Shown: one piece after another, positions 44,329-51,925 of the stretch | Layout of the letters: each line of letters begins with the position of its first letter | How positions within the stretch are numbered: position 1 is the first letter of the stretch | Assembly: GCF_032027425.1 (NCBI RefSeq) | Contig: NZ_JAVSJA010000001.1 | Span: forward strand, 4,290,001-4,354,000 | DNA length: 64,000 nt | Reading direction: 5' to 3' | From: Microcystis wesenbergii NRERC-220 | GTDB lineage: Bacteria; Cyanobacteriota; Cyanobacteriia; Cyanobacteriales; Microcystaceae | The notes under the pieces: generated by a model | What the model saw: only the letters and a program-made list of their open reading frames with translations | The model's database searches: none | Told to the model about the DNA's origin: nothing | Made by a program: the position numbers and the translations under genes

Positions 44329-44967
44329 ATGATCATGCAAAGTCTTTTTCAACGTTCCCTAGCTGAGACCAATTCTGGGGAAGAAGATATCCGTAGTCGT
44401 ATTCTACAGGCCGCTTTACGTTTATTTGCCGCCAAGGGTTATGAAGGAACCACGACCAAAGACCTAGCAGGAAAGGCAAATGTGGCAGAAGGAACTTTAT
44501 TTCGTTATTTTCCCAACAAAAAGGCGATTTTAATCGAAGTGGCCACTAGGGGATGGGTGGATATTCTCACCGACTTGCTGACGGAATTGAGCGAAATGGG
44601 CAGTTATAAAGCGGTAGCGCAGGTGATGCGACGTAGGGTGTTGAGAATGCGAGAAAATAGCGATTTATTGCGAGTTTGTTTTATAGAAGCCCAATTTCAC
44701 CCCGAATTAAAAGAGCGAATTCAATCGGAAGTAATTGCCAAAATGACCGATGTGGCCGAGGCTTTTTTTCAAACAGCGATCGATCATGGTATCTATCGTC
44801 CCATGAATCCGAAAATTGTGGCCCAGGTTTTTCTAGGAATGTTCGCAATTGCTGGTTTTTCCAGTGAAACTATTTTAGATGCCAATGCTTCTCCCTTCGC
44901 TTTACAAGAAATGGCCGAAGGTATTGCCGAAATTTTTCTGAATGGAGTGTTAGTTAAAGAAGTTTAA
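44329..44967 (+). CDS. TetR/AcrR family transcriptional regulator
   Basis: This 212-residue dimeric repressor has helix-turn-helix residues 22-68: RSRILQAALRLFAAKGYEGTTTKDLAGKANVAEGTLFRYFPNKKAIL, a textbook TetR DNA-binding domain. The C-terminal helical domain binds an unknown ligand. TetR proteins usually control an adjacent or divergent gene; the neighbours are the YbjN gene (divergent) and the secreted hydrolase (downstream), so either could be the target. ATG at 44329 or at 44335 could start. Confidence 0.92.
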   Translation: MIMQSLFQRSLAETNSGEEDIRSRILQAALRLFAAKGYEGTTTKDLAGKANVAEGTLFRYFPNKKAILIEVATRGWVDILTDLLTELSEMGSYKAVAQVMRRRVLRMRENSDLLRVCFIEAQFHPELKERIQSEVIAKMTDVAEAFFQTAIDHGIYRPMNPKIVAQVFLGMFAIAGFSSETILDANASPFALQEMAEGIAEIFLNGVLVKEV

Positions 44968-45102
44968 TTATTGCCTATTTTCCCTTTCTTCCCCGACGGT
45001 TAACTTTTCTCCTATCTCCTCACCTAAGGGAAGATTTTTGATTTTTGCAGGAGATCTAATAGGTTCCCGCTCTAGAATTTCTCTGAAAAACTAGCCCTAG
45101 TA

Positions 45103-46911
45103 ATGCCGATGAAACTCCTCTCACAATTTTCTGGGAAATTGATCGCTTTTTCGCTAACTTTCTCCGGTTTTAGTGGTTTATTTTCCCCTATTCCCGCTTT
45201 GGCCGCTGAAACCCTGACCTTGCGCCTAGGAATGGTCGAACAGGATATTAATATTCAAGAGTTAGAACAATATGTGGAAACTGGAAAATTATCTCCGAAT
45301 TTACAGTCCTATCCAACAATTTTAACTGCTGCCATCCGTCAAGGTTTAGAAAAACATCTCTATGTGGATAGTCAAATCGCCCAGCAATTTCTAGAAAATT
45401 TATTCAACGAACAGGAAGGCAAAAACTTATTATCTCAGTTAAATCAGGCTCTTCCCGAAAGTAATCCCACCAGAATTAAAGCCACTTTATCTCTGATTCT
45501 CCAAACCAATGATAAAGTTAATATCTTTAGTTTTTTAAAAGCCTATCCCCAGAAAAAACTTACCCTAGACTTATTAGCTTTAACCTCCATAGCTAAACAA
45601 CTAAATCAAAATCGTTTTAAAAACATTTTGCTCACCTCGCTTTTAGAACACTCGTTAAGTGCAAGTGATTCCGTCAAATTACCAAATCAATTTTCTCCCG
45701 ATCAAAGAGGAAAAAATTTGGTTTTTAAACAGACACAATTTTTCTATGATTCTATCAGAAATAGAGCCGTTAAAACCGATATTTATTATTCGGTTGATAG
45801 TCGCGGCCCTTTAGTGATCATGTCCCACGGTTTTGCCGCAGATCGGCGTTTTTTACGTTATCTGGCCTTCCATCTCGCTTCCTACGGTTTGACAGTGGTT
45901 TCTGTGGAACATCGCGGCAGTAATATTAATGCTTTACTAACCGCTGCTCAAGGTTGGCAAATTAATAATTTATTGCCCGCATCAGAATTTATAGAACGGC
46001 CGAAAGACATCAGCTTTATTCTCAATGAATTAACCGCTTTAAACAAGGATAATAACAGTGAATTTCGAGGTAAATTCAATACCCAAAAAGTCACAATAAT
46101 TGGTCATTCTTTTGGGGGATATACTGCTTTAGCTTTAGCCGGTGCGCGTTTAGAACCCTCCCACACTCGTCGAGTTTGTCAATCCCTAACCCCCTTGGAA
46201 CGTTCCCCCGCAGATTGGCTACAGTGTGCGGTGACAAAGTTGGCCTATAAACAAATGTCTTTTCGTGATTATCGCATCGATCGAGCTATAGTATTAAATC
46301 CTGTTATTGGTTCCCTTTTTGCCTCTAATCTTGCCTCGATCACGATTCCCGTATTGATGTTATCCTCGACAGAAGACGGGATCACTCCCATTATTGAACA
46401 TCAATTACAACCCTTTGAAAACTTATCAGGAGAAAAATATTTAATCCTTGCTCATGGTGCAACTCACATGAGTGCCACGGATATTATTTATCTGAATAGC
46501 ACCATGGGACAAAGTACATTAGTGCCAGAAGTAATGGACGAAAAAGCCAACCCTCTCCGGGAGATGATTAAAGGGGTTAGTTTAGCTTTTATCGAACAAT
46601 CAACCTCTTTTTCTGACCAGTATCAACCTTATTTAAGTAGCAATTATATCGAGTCTTTTAACAGTAAAGCTATTAATTTTCGGCTCACAAAAAAGTTACC
46701 TACTACCGTCACAGCATTAGCCAATTTTTTGACAGTTAATAAAACCCCGATTAAATCCGACACTTCCCCAAAACCATCCTCTTGGTTAGAGGAATCATGG
46801 ATAGCGATAAATAGTCTATTTACTCCTCCCAATTTCCGCACCGAAAGTCTCAGTTCAGTTTTTGGTGAACTTCTTGATTATACCGATCGCACCTTTGATC
46901 CTTGGAGTTAA
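45103..46911 (+). CDS. Secreted alpha/beta hydrolase with DUF1400-type N-terminal domain
   Basis: This 602-residue protein has a signal peptide (residues 1-35, ending ALAAE). An N-terminal DUF1400-like region (LTLRLGMVEQDINIQELEQYVETGKLS and helical repeats to about 200) is followed by an alpha/beta hydrolase domain of the PAF-acetylhydrolase/dienelactone type: GPLVIMSHGFAADRRFLRYLA, nucleophile elbow IGHSFGGYTAL, SSTEDGITP for the Asp and HGATHM for the His. Likely a periplasmic esterase or lipase; substrate unknown. The upstream TetR gene may regulate it. Confidence 0.87.
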   Translation: MPMKLLSQFSGKLIAFSLTFSGFSGLFSPIPALAAETLTLRLGMVEQDINIQELEQYVETGKLSPNLQSYPTILTAAIRQGLEKHLYVDSQIAQQFLENLFNEQEGKNLLSQLNQALPESNPTRIKATLSLILQTNDKVNIFSFLKAYPQKKLTLDLLALTSIAKQLNQNRFKNILLTSLLEHSLSASDSVKLPNQFSPDQRGKNLVFKQTQFFYDSIRNRAVKTDIYYSVDSRGPLVIMSHGFAADRRFLRYLAFHLASYGLTVVSVEHRGSNINALLTAAQGWQINNLLPASEFIERPKDISFILNELTALNKDNNSEFRGKFNTQKVTIIGHSFGGYTALALAGARLEPSHTRRVCQSLTPLERSPADWLQCAVTKLAYKQMSFRDYRIDRAIVLNPVIGSLFASNLASITIPVLMLSSTEDGITPIIEHQLQPFENLSGEKYLILAHGATHMSATDIIYLNSTMGQSTLVPEVMDEKANPLREMIKGVSLAFIEQSTSFSDQYQPYLSSNYIESFNSKAINFRLTKKLPTTVTALANFLTVNKTPIKSDTSPKPSSWLEESWIAINSLFTPPNFRTESLSSVFGELLDYTDRTFDPWS

Positions 46912-46913
46912 AA

Positions 46914-47137
46914 TAGGGTTTGCGGCAAAAAGTTTGTTGGTGGGGTTAGGAGTCAGTAGCCGGTCGTCGGTCGTTTCAGGCTTTGTTGCCCTCTTTTTTT
47001 GTACCAGTTTATATACTACAAGAAGGATAATGCCAGGTTTTTGAAGGTCTCAATCCTATATTCTTGCACTAACATCGGATTTTAACAGGTCAAAAGCCTT
47101 ATTTTAAAAGGGTTTTACCATTATTCAGCAAGCCTTA
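46914..47137. repeat. MITE-family member with different interior
   Basis: The left end TAGGGTTTGCGGCAAAAAGT matches the end of the 49625 element. The right end TTATTCAGCAAGCCTTA matches its other end imperfectly. The middle lacks the GGGGCGAAGCATTCGG hairpin and contains GTCAGTAG and GGTCGTCGG words instead. The size, 224 bp, is like the other members (216-217 bp). Confidence 0.6.
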
Positions 47138-47178
47138 AGTAGTAGTGCAAAATTAATTTCCTAGTCGAGACTCCGAGA

Positions 47179-47220
47179 CAGCTAATCTAAGGATAGGCGG
47201 TTAAAATGCGTTTTAGCTTA
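47179..47220 (+). repeat. 42-bp dispersed repeat, copy 2
   Basis: This stretch matches the complement of 6564-6605 at 40 of 42 positions. It lies in the 490-bp gap before the kinase gene, just after a 30-bp segment (47136-47165) that matches 56353-56382 in inverted orientation at all but one position. The gap contains only repeats. Confidence 0.75.
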
Positions 47221-47253
47221 CTTAAGTAGGTAGGCGTTAAAAATTATCAGATG

Positions 47254-47272
47254 CCCCCCTTATCAAGGGGGG
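47254..47272. repeat. C6/G6 hairpin repeat
   Basis: CCCCCCTTATCAAGGGGGG is a perfect hairpin followed by ATTAAGGGGGG, so the left arm could pair with either G-run. It is a familiar intergenic palindrome in cyanobacteria and other bacteria. No T-tract follows, so I do not call it a terminator. Confidence 0.6.
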
Positions 47273-47402
47273 ATTAAGGGGGGATCGAACCTAAAATCCA
47301 TTTTTAATTTAATTATAACCAGCTACTTATGATAAAATGCTTTCAAAGACAGGTAAGGGAAAACTTGCAATTATTCACTCAATAAAATAACTGATATCCG
47401 AG

Positions 47403-49493
47403 ATGAAACCCTGTTACTGCATTAATCCCGATTGTTCTCAACCAGAGCATCCGAGTAATAATAACTCGAATACTCGTTACTGTCAAAGTTGCGGCTCTGA
47501 GTTGTTGTTAAATGGTCAATATAGGGTAAGTCGGTTATTGAGTGATACGACCGGTTTTGGGGTTGTTTATGAGGCTTTTGAAGGTTTTACACCCAAAATC
47601 CTTAAGGTATTACAAGAAAAATGGAATAATGAACCGAAGGCAGTGGAATTATTTAAACGGGAATATGACGTTTTATTAGAGTTGAGTCGTCAAAATGTCA
47701 CCGGTGTTCCTCGCGCAGATGCCTATTTTCAATATTCCACAAGGGAGGGGAAAATATTACACTGTTTAGTTATGGAAAAAGTGGAGGGGATTAATTTAGA
47801 ACAGTGGCTAAAGCAGTATGATAAATTAAGTCAAAAACGAGCCTTAAAATGGCTGAGAGAAATCACTTTAATTCTCGATAAAATTCATCAACAGAATTGG
47901 CTGCATCGAGATATTAAACCCCCTAATATCATGCTGCGAAATAGTGGCGAGTTGGTGTTAATTGATTTTGGCACAGCAAGGGAAGAAACCCAAACCTATC
48001 ATCAAAAGGTAAAAGGTCAACAGGTAACAGGTATTACCTCAGCCGGATATACCCCCAATGAACAACAACATGGCCAAGCAGTGATTCAATCAGATTTTCA
48101 TGCTTTAGGACGAACTTTTGTGCATTTATTAACCGGAAAACATCCTTTAGAAATGTATGATCCGATTAATGATGTTTTACCTTGGCGAGAAGAAACGGAA
48201 AATATTCACCCGTTATTGTTGGATTTTATTGATGAGTTAATGGGAAGATTACCCAAGAATAGGCCAGCTAATACTAGGGTTATTTTACAACGTTTGGATG
48301 AGATTGAACGGCAATTAAAGTTACCTCCTATAACTCCTACTATACCATCTCCACCAGCACCAAATCCGCAGCCTGTTGTAACTCAAAAACAACCACAGGT
48401 TATTCCTAAGATTAATCCTTCTCCGCCGGTTTCACCCGTAGCTGTACCCAAAAAAACACCAGCACAACCGGTTAAAAATAATAATCTGAGAAATGGATTA
48501 ATAGCGCTCAGTGGCGTTTTGTTATTAGGAATAGGAATAACTCAAGGTTACGGTTATTTAAAATATAAAAGATTTCCTGTAACTCCTCAATTTTTGATTT
48601 CTGGTTTAGTAGATAATCCATCTCTTTATAAAACCCTTACTGGTCATTCTGACTGGGTTAAGTCAGTAGCATATAGTCCCGATGGCCGCTATTTAGCTAG
48701 TGGTAGTGATGACAAAACTATCAAAATTTGGGAAGTAGCAACCGGAAAAGAACTGCGTACCCTTACTGGTCATTCTAGTGGGGTTTTGTCAGTGGTATAT
48801 AGTCCCGATGGCCGCTATTTAGCTAGTGGGAGTGCTGACAAAACTATCAAAATTTGGGAGGTAGCAAAGGGAAAAGAATTGCGTACCCTTACTGGTCATT
48901 CTGACAGGGTTAGGTCAGTAGTATATAGTCCCGATGGCCGCTATTTAGCTAGTGGTAGTTGGGACAAAACTATCAAAGTTTGGGAGGTAGTAACGGGAAC
49001 AGAATTGCGTACTCTTGCTGGTTATTCTGGCTGGGTTTGGTCAGTAGTATATAGTCCCTATGGCCGCTATTTAGCCAGTGGGAGTTGGGACAATACTATC
49101 AAAATTTGGGAGGTAGCAACGGGAAAACAATTGCGTACTCTTACTGGTCATTCTGGTAGTATTTGGTCAGTGGCATATAGTCCCGATGGCCGCTATTTAG
49201 CTAGTGGGGGTGATGACGATACTATCAAAATTTGGGAGGTAGCAACGGGAAAACAATTGCGTACCCTTACTGGCCATTCTGACTGGGTTAAGTCAGTAGC
49301 ATATAGTCCCGATGGCCGCTATTTAGCTAGTGGGAGTGGTGACAAAACTATCAAAATTTGGGAGGTAGCAACGGGAAAAGAATTGCGTACCCTTACTAGC
49401 GGGGTTGAGTCAGTGGTATATAGTCCCGATGGCCGCTATTTAGCTAGTGGTAGTGGTGACAAAACTATCAAAATTTGGCGGGTGGGACAGTAA
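47403..49493 (+). CDS. Serine/threonine protein kinase with zinc ribbon, TM helix and WD40 propeller
   Basis: The 696-residue protein starts with a zinc-ribbon segment (Cys4, Cys6, Cys11, Cys27, Cys30). A Hanks-type kinase domain spans 40-300 with Lys68 in ILKVL, HRDIKPPN (Asp170) and DFG (188-190). A Pro-rich linker (305-360), one transmembrane helix (about 364-382), then seven WD40 repeats (about 409-696) follow. The WD40 units are nearly identical except for a few positions after TLTGHS and before KTIKIW. All kinase catalytic residues are present. The likely topology is cytosolic kinase, extracytoplasmic propeller. It is monocistronic; the ligand is unknown. Confidence 0.92.
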   Translation: MKPCYCINPDCSQPEHPSNNNSNTRYCQSCGSELLLNGQYRVSRLLSDTTGFGVVYEAFEGFTPKILKVLQEKWNNEPKAVELFKREYDVLLELSRQNVTGVPRADAYFQYSTREGKILHCLVMEKVEGINLEQWLKQYDKLSQKRALKWLREITLILDKIHQQNWLHRDIKPPNIMLRNSGELVLIDFGTAREETQTYHQKVKGQQVTGITSAGYTPNEQQHGQAVIQSDFHALGRTFVHLLTGKHPLEMYDPINDVLPWREETENIHPLLLDFIDELMGRLPKNRPANTRVILQRLDEIERQLKLPPITPTIPSPPAPNPQPVVTQKQPQVIPKINPSPPVSPVAVPKKTPAQPVKNNNLRNGLIALSGVLLLGIGITQGYGYLKYKRFPVTPQFLISGLVDNPSLYKTLTGHSDWVKSVAYSPDGRYLASGSDDKTIKIWEVATGKELRTLTGHSSGVLSVVYSPDGRYLASGSADKTIKIWEVAKGKELRTLTGHSDRVRSVVYSPDGRYLASGSWDKTIKVWEVVTGTELRTLAGYSGWVWSVVYSPYGRYLASGSWDNTIKIWEVATGKQLRTLTGHSGSIWSVAYSPDGRYLASGGDDDTIKIWEVATGKQLRTLTGHSDWVKSVAYSPDGRYLASGSGDKTIKIWEVATGKELRTLTSGVESVVYSPDGRYLASGSGDKTIKIWRVGQ

Positions 49494-49624
49494 ACTTGTG
49501 TTTGGGGTGACAGCAATAACTTTTGTCTATCAAAAATGAGCGACGCTTGCGGGAAACTGCACCGATGTCTTTAAAAATGTTGGGTTTTGGCTCAAATTAT
49601 TGAATCGAGCAGTTTTCTCCTAAA

Positions 49625-49841
49625 TAGGGTATGCGGCAAAAAGTACGGGCGAAGCATTCGGATAGAAAATCTACAGTTTCACCGATAGGTTATTGTCCGA
49701 ATGCTTCGCCCCTACAGGACGCGGGCCGATAAAGACGCAAGATTTTGAACGACGATTCTCTCACAATCTTGCACCTGTTTTGCGAGAAAAGCCACAAAAT
49801 CTCTACCTTGCTTACATCTCACATTTATTCAGCAAACCCTA
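49625..49841. repeat. TA-flanked MITE with internal hairpin, copy 2 (inverted)
   Basis: This 217-bp element is the inverted equivalent of 21496-21711, with ends TAGGGTATGC and GCAAACCCTA and the same 73-bp inner hairpin at 49643-49715. It ends about 45 bp before the VapB start codon and may contribute to its leader. The rest of the 49494-49886 gap shows no gene. Confidence 0.85.
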
Positions 49842-49886
49842 TATAATGTGTATATTAACAATCTACTATACACAACTAGGGATAGG

Positions 49887-50081
49887 ATGATGACTAACAT
49901 TATCATTGATGACCAACTCATGGCTGATGCTCTTAAAGCTACTGGTTTAAAGACTAAACAAGAAGTTGTTGAATTGGGTCTTAAGACTTTGATTCGGCTC
50001 AAACAACAGGAGAAAATTAAAGCCTTTAAAGGTAAGCTTAAATGGGAAGGAAACCTTGAGGAAATGAGGCACAATCAATGA
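49887..50081 (+). CDS. vapB: VapB-type antitoxin
   Basis: This 64-residue antitoxin has the N-terminal DNA-binding strand-helix of the VapB/ribbon-helix-helix type (MTNIIIDDQLMADALKATGLKTKQEVVELGLKTLIRLKQQEKI), then the toxin-binding GKLKWEGNLEEMR. I start at the ATG pair at 49887/49890; an upstream ATG at 49848 lies partly in repeat-derived leader. The stop overlaps the toxin start by 4 bp (ATGA), as is usual for VapBC. A 38-bp internal stretch (49908-49945) is duplicated at 53191-53228. Confidence 0.88.
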   Translation: MMTNIIIDDQLMADALKATGLKTKQEVVELGLKTLIRLKQQEKIKAFKGKLKWEGNLEEMRHNQ

Positions 50082-50479
50082 TTCTTGTGGATTCCAGTGT
50101 TTGGATTGATTATTTCAATGGTTATAATACTACGGAAACAACAGAACTTGATTTATTGCTGGGAGTTGAGCCGATAGCTATTGGTGATATTATTCTCACC
50201 GAAGTTCTCCAAGGTTTTAGGAGTGATAAGGATTATCAAATAGCCTATCGCTTACTAACTTCATTGACCATTTATGATTTACTAGGTTTGAGAATGGCAT
50301 TGAAAAGCGCGGACAATTATCGCCAGTTACGCAAGAAGGGGATCACTATTAGGAAAACTGCTGATGTTATTATTGCTTCCTTTTGTATTGAAAATAATCT
50401 TCCGCTCTTTTTTTCAGATAAAGATTTTATTCCTTTTGTGAAGCACTTAAAGCTAATTTCAGCTTCTCCTACCACTTGA
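50078..50479 (+). CDS. vapC: VapC-type PIN-domain toxin
   Basis: This 133-residue RNase has PIN acidic residues in ILVDSSVWIDYFNG (Asp4), the Glu in DIILTEVLQGF, Asp in RKTADVIIASFC and Asp in FFSDKDF, so the Mg2+ site looks complete. PIN toxins cleave specific tRNA or rRNA sites when released by the antitoxin. It is co-translated with vapB. It looks full length and active. Confidence 0.92.
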   Translation: MILVDSSVWIDYFNGYNTTETTELDLLLGVEPIAIGDIILTEVLQGFRSDKDYQIAYRLLTSLTIYDLLGLRMALKSADNYRQLRKKGITIRKTADVIIASFCIENNLPLFFSDKDFIPFVKHLKLISASPTT

Positions 50480-50538
50480 TTTCTTGAGGTTTTCAACTCT
50501 AATGCTTTACCCGAGAAAAGTAGTTTGGTTGATATATA

Positions 50539-50591
50539 CTCCTATTCTGCTCTTGCTCGAAGGTTAGCTCTAAAACAAAATTTGTTTCAAC
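50539..50591. repeat. Direct repeat flanking the toxin/nuclease cassette (left)
   Basis: This 53-bp stretch (CTCCTATTCTGCTCTTGCTC onward) matches 51751-51803 at all but one position, in the same orientation. Weaker similarity extends about 12 bp further left. The two copies bracket the three-gene minus-strand cassette 50600-51747. Confidence 0.9.
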
Positions 50592-50599
50592 ATAGATAT

Positions 50600-51085
50600 T
50601 CACGCCGCCGCCTCATGCCGAAATTTTCCTCCGACTAAAGCAGCATACAACCCTGAATCAATCAACCAACGCTGAGAATCATCGAGAGCTTCAGGCGGCT
50701 TTTCAGAATAAATAATCTCTCCCAACCAAGAAGCAACAATTAGTTCAAGACTTTGCCTACTAATTTGGTCATTCGTTACCCCTGCTCGTTGAAAATAAGG
50801 CTGAAGAATGGGACTGGCATCAATCATATAACTAGGTTCACTCTGCTCCTGAAAAGCCCCAACATTACTCCATAAGTAAAATCTGTCAGGAAAGACCAGC
50901 AAAAAATAGGGAGCCTTGGCAAAAGTACCGTGTGCCAGAATATTGCGTCGGAGTTTTGCCGCCCATTCTGGGGATACGTTGGTTTTGCACTTGACCTCAA
51001 CCACAAGAGCGAGTTGACCATTGCGGTTATTAACTGCTAAATCCCAGCCAGAAGCCATACAATGAACTGATGAAACGTTTTCCAT
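50600..51085 (-). CDS. PD-(D/E)XK nuclease-fold hypothetical protein
   Basis: This 161-residue protein has a restriction-endonuclease-like motif near the start: SGWDLAVNNRNGQLALVVEVKCK, giving the D-x(n)-E-x-K arrangement (Asp15, Glu30, Lys32). The rest (RNILAHGTFAKAPYFLLVFPDRFYLW, LELIVASWLGEIIY) resembles small Uma2/REase-like proteins often found near toxin-antitoxin genes. Whether it cuts DNA is unknown. It is the last gene of a minus-strand group; its start lies 7 bp after the PIN toxin stop. Confidence 0.65.
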   Translation of the reverse strand: MENVSSVHCMASGWDLAVNNRNGQLALVVEVKCKTNVSPEWAAKLRRNILAHGTFAKAPYFLLVFPDRFYLWSNVGAFQEQSEPSYMIDASPILQPYFQRAGVTNDQISRQSLELIVASWLGEIIYSEKPPEALDDSQRWLIDSGLYAALVGGKFRHEAAA

Positions 51086-51092
51086 AGGTAAT

Positions 51093-51524
51093 TCAGTTGC
51101 TTGTAATCGTCCAATCTTCTGCTCTTAAACCGGCAATTTGCCCAAAATCTGAGAGATTTCTCGTCAGCAGGATAGCCTGATTAACCATTGAGATAGCAGC
51201 AATCTTCAAATCCATCGAACCCAAACGAGGGTAAGTTACCCGAAGTTCTTGAAAAACTTGACCTGCCTTTTCATCAAAGCCGACAATGGGAATCGTGCGA
51301 TAATTAGCGAGGTGCTTTTCTAGCCTTCGATAGGCAACAACTTGGGTTTCAATCGAATTGGTCTTGGCTATGTAACTGAGCCATCCCCGCATTTGTTCTT
51401 CGTAGGTGATAATTGTGGTGGCAACTTCGCTGCTTGTAATAGCAGCCAGTTTTTTCAGCAATTGTTGTGCCGGTTGTCCCCCGCGATCGAGAATAGTAAT
51501 ATGATCTGTGTCAAGGAGATACAT
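51093..51524 (-). CDS. PIN-domain toxin (VapC-like)
   Basis: This 143-residue PIN protein has YLLDTDHITILDRG with the first Asp, TIITYEEQMRGWL with the Glu pair, LGSMDLKIAAISM with the third acidic residue, and LLTRNLSDFGQI with the final Asp. It is of the VapC type frequent in cyanobacteria. The antitoxin gene ends 1 bp before its start, so the pair is co-translated. It appears intact. Confidence 0.88.
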   Translation of the reverse strand: MYLLDTDHITILDRGGQPAQQLLKKLAAITSSEVATTIITYEEQMRGWLSYIAKTNSIETQVVAYRRLEKHLANYRTIPIVGFDEKAGQVFQELRVTYPRLGSMDLKIAAISMVNQAILLTRNLSDFGQIAGLRAEDWTITSN

Positions 51525-51525
51525 T

Positions 51526-51747
51526 TCAGGGTTCGGATGCTTCCTCGGCTAAAGGTTTTAGAGACTGGCGGTACTCTTGACCAAACTGCATTGCCTCTTC
51601 GTAAACCGGATCGTCAGCAAAAGTGCCGACAATTTTTTCCCACCAGGGAGTTTCGCTGACAGTAGGTAGCAAACGCTTAAGCAGTGCTACTTCAGCTTCT
51701 AAAGCTGCTAGTCTTATCTCTAGATCAGTGGTTAACATGGTTGACAT
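51526..51747 (-). CDS. Small antitoxin-like protein paired with the PIN toxin
   Basis: This 73-residue acidic protein has a coiled-coil N-terminus (LEIRLAALEAEVALLKRLLP) and a segment PWWEKIVGTFADDPVYEEAMQFGQEYRQSL. The latter is typical of small proteins preceding VapC in cyanobacteria. No DNA-binding motif is evident. Its role as antitoxin is inferred from position, size and acidity. The direct repeat at 51751-51803 lies immediately upstream of its start, so it probably carries the promoter. Confidence 0.7.
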   Translation of the reverse strand: MSTMLTTDLEIRLAALEAEVALLKRLLPTVSETPWWEKIVGTFADDPVYEEAMQFGQEYRQSLKPLAEEASEP

Positions 51748-51750
51748 ATC

Positions 51751-51803
51751 CTCCTATTCTGCTCTTGCTCAAAGGTTAGCTCTAAAACAAAATTTGTTTC
51801 AAC
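51751..51803. repeat. Direct repeat flanking the toxin/nuclease cassette (right)
   Basis: This is the right-hand copy of the 53-bp repeat, 3 bp upstream of the antitoxin start (minus strand), so it is likely the antitoxin promoter or leader. The left copy at 50539-50591 is in the same orientation but faces no gene. Confidence 0.9.
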
Positions 51804-51816
51804 GCCAGAAGCCATA

Positions 51817-51925
51817 AGTTGACATCCTCACCGCCGTGAACGGACGGTGATTCCCAAACCTCACGATTTAGGCTTCGGCCGTGAGCTCAGGCTTCGACGG
51901 TGAGCTCAGCCGAACCGCCGAACGG
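51817..51925 (-). ncRNA. Predicted TnpB guide RNA (omega/reRNA) region
   Basis: Family knowledge says that TnpB uses an RNA from the 3' end of its own gene and the element's right end. Its guide is the flanking sequence just beyond the end. Here the scaffold would be the structured TGAGCTCA-rich stretch and the CACCG/CGGTG hairpin, and the guide the roughly 16-20 bases at 51800-51816, running into the direct repeat. It is inferred, not demonstrated. Confidence 0.5.

Noticed and set aside
47254-47283. Possible terminator before the kinase gene
   Set aside because: The hairpin is strong but has no T-tract on either strand and no gene ends nearby; it is listed as a repeat.
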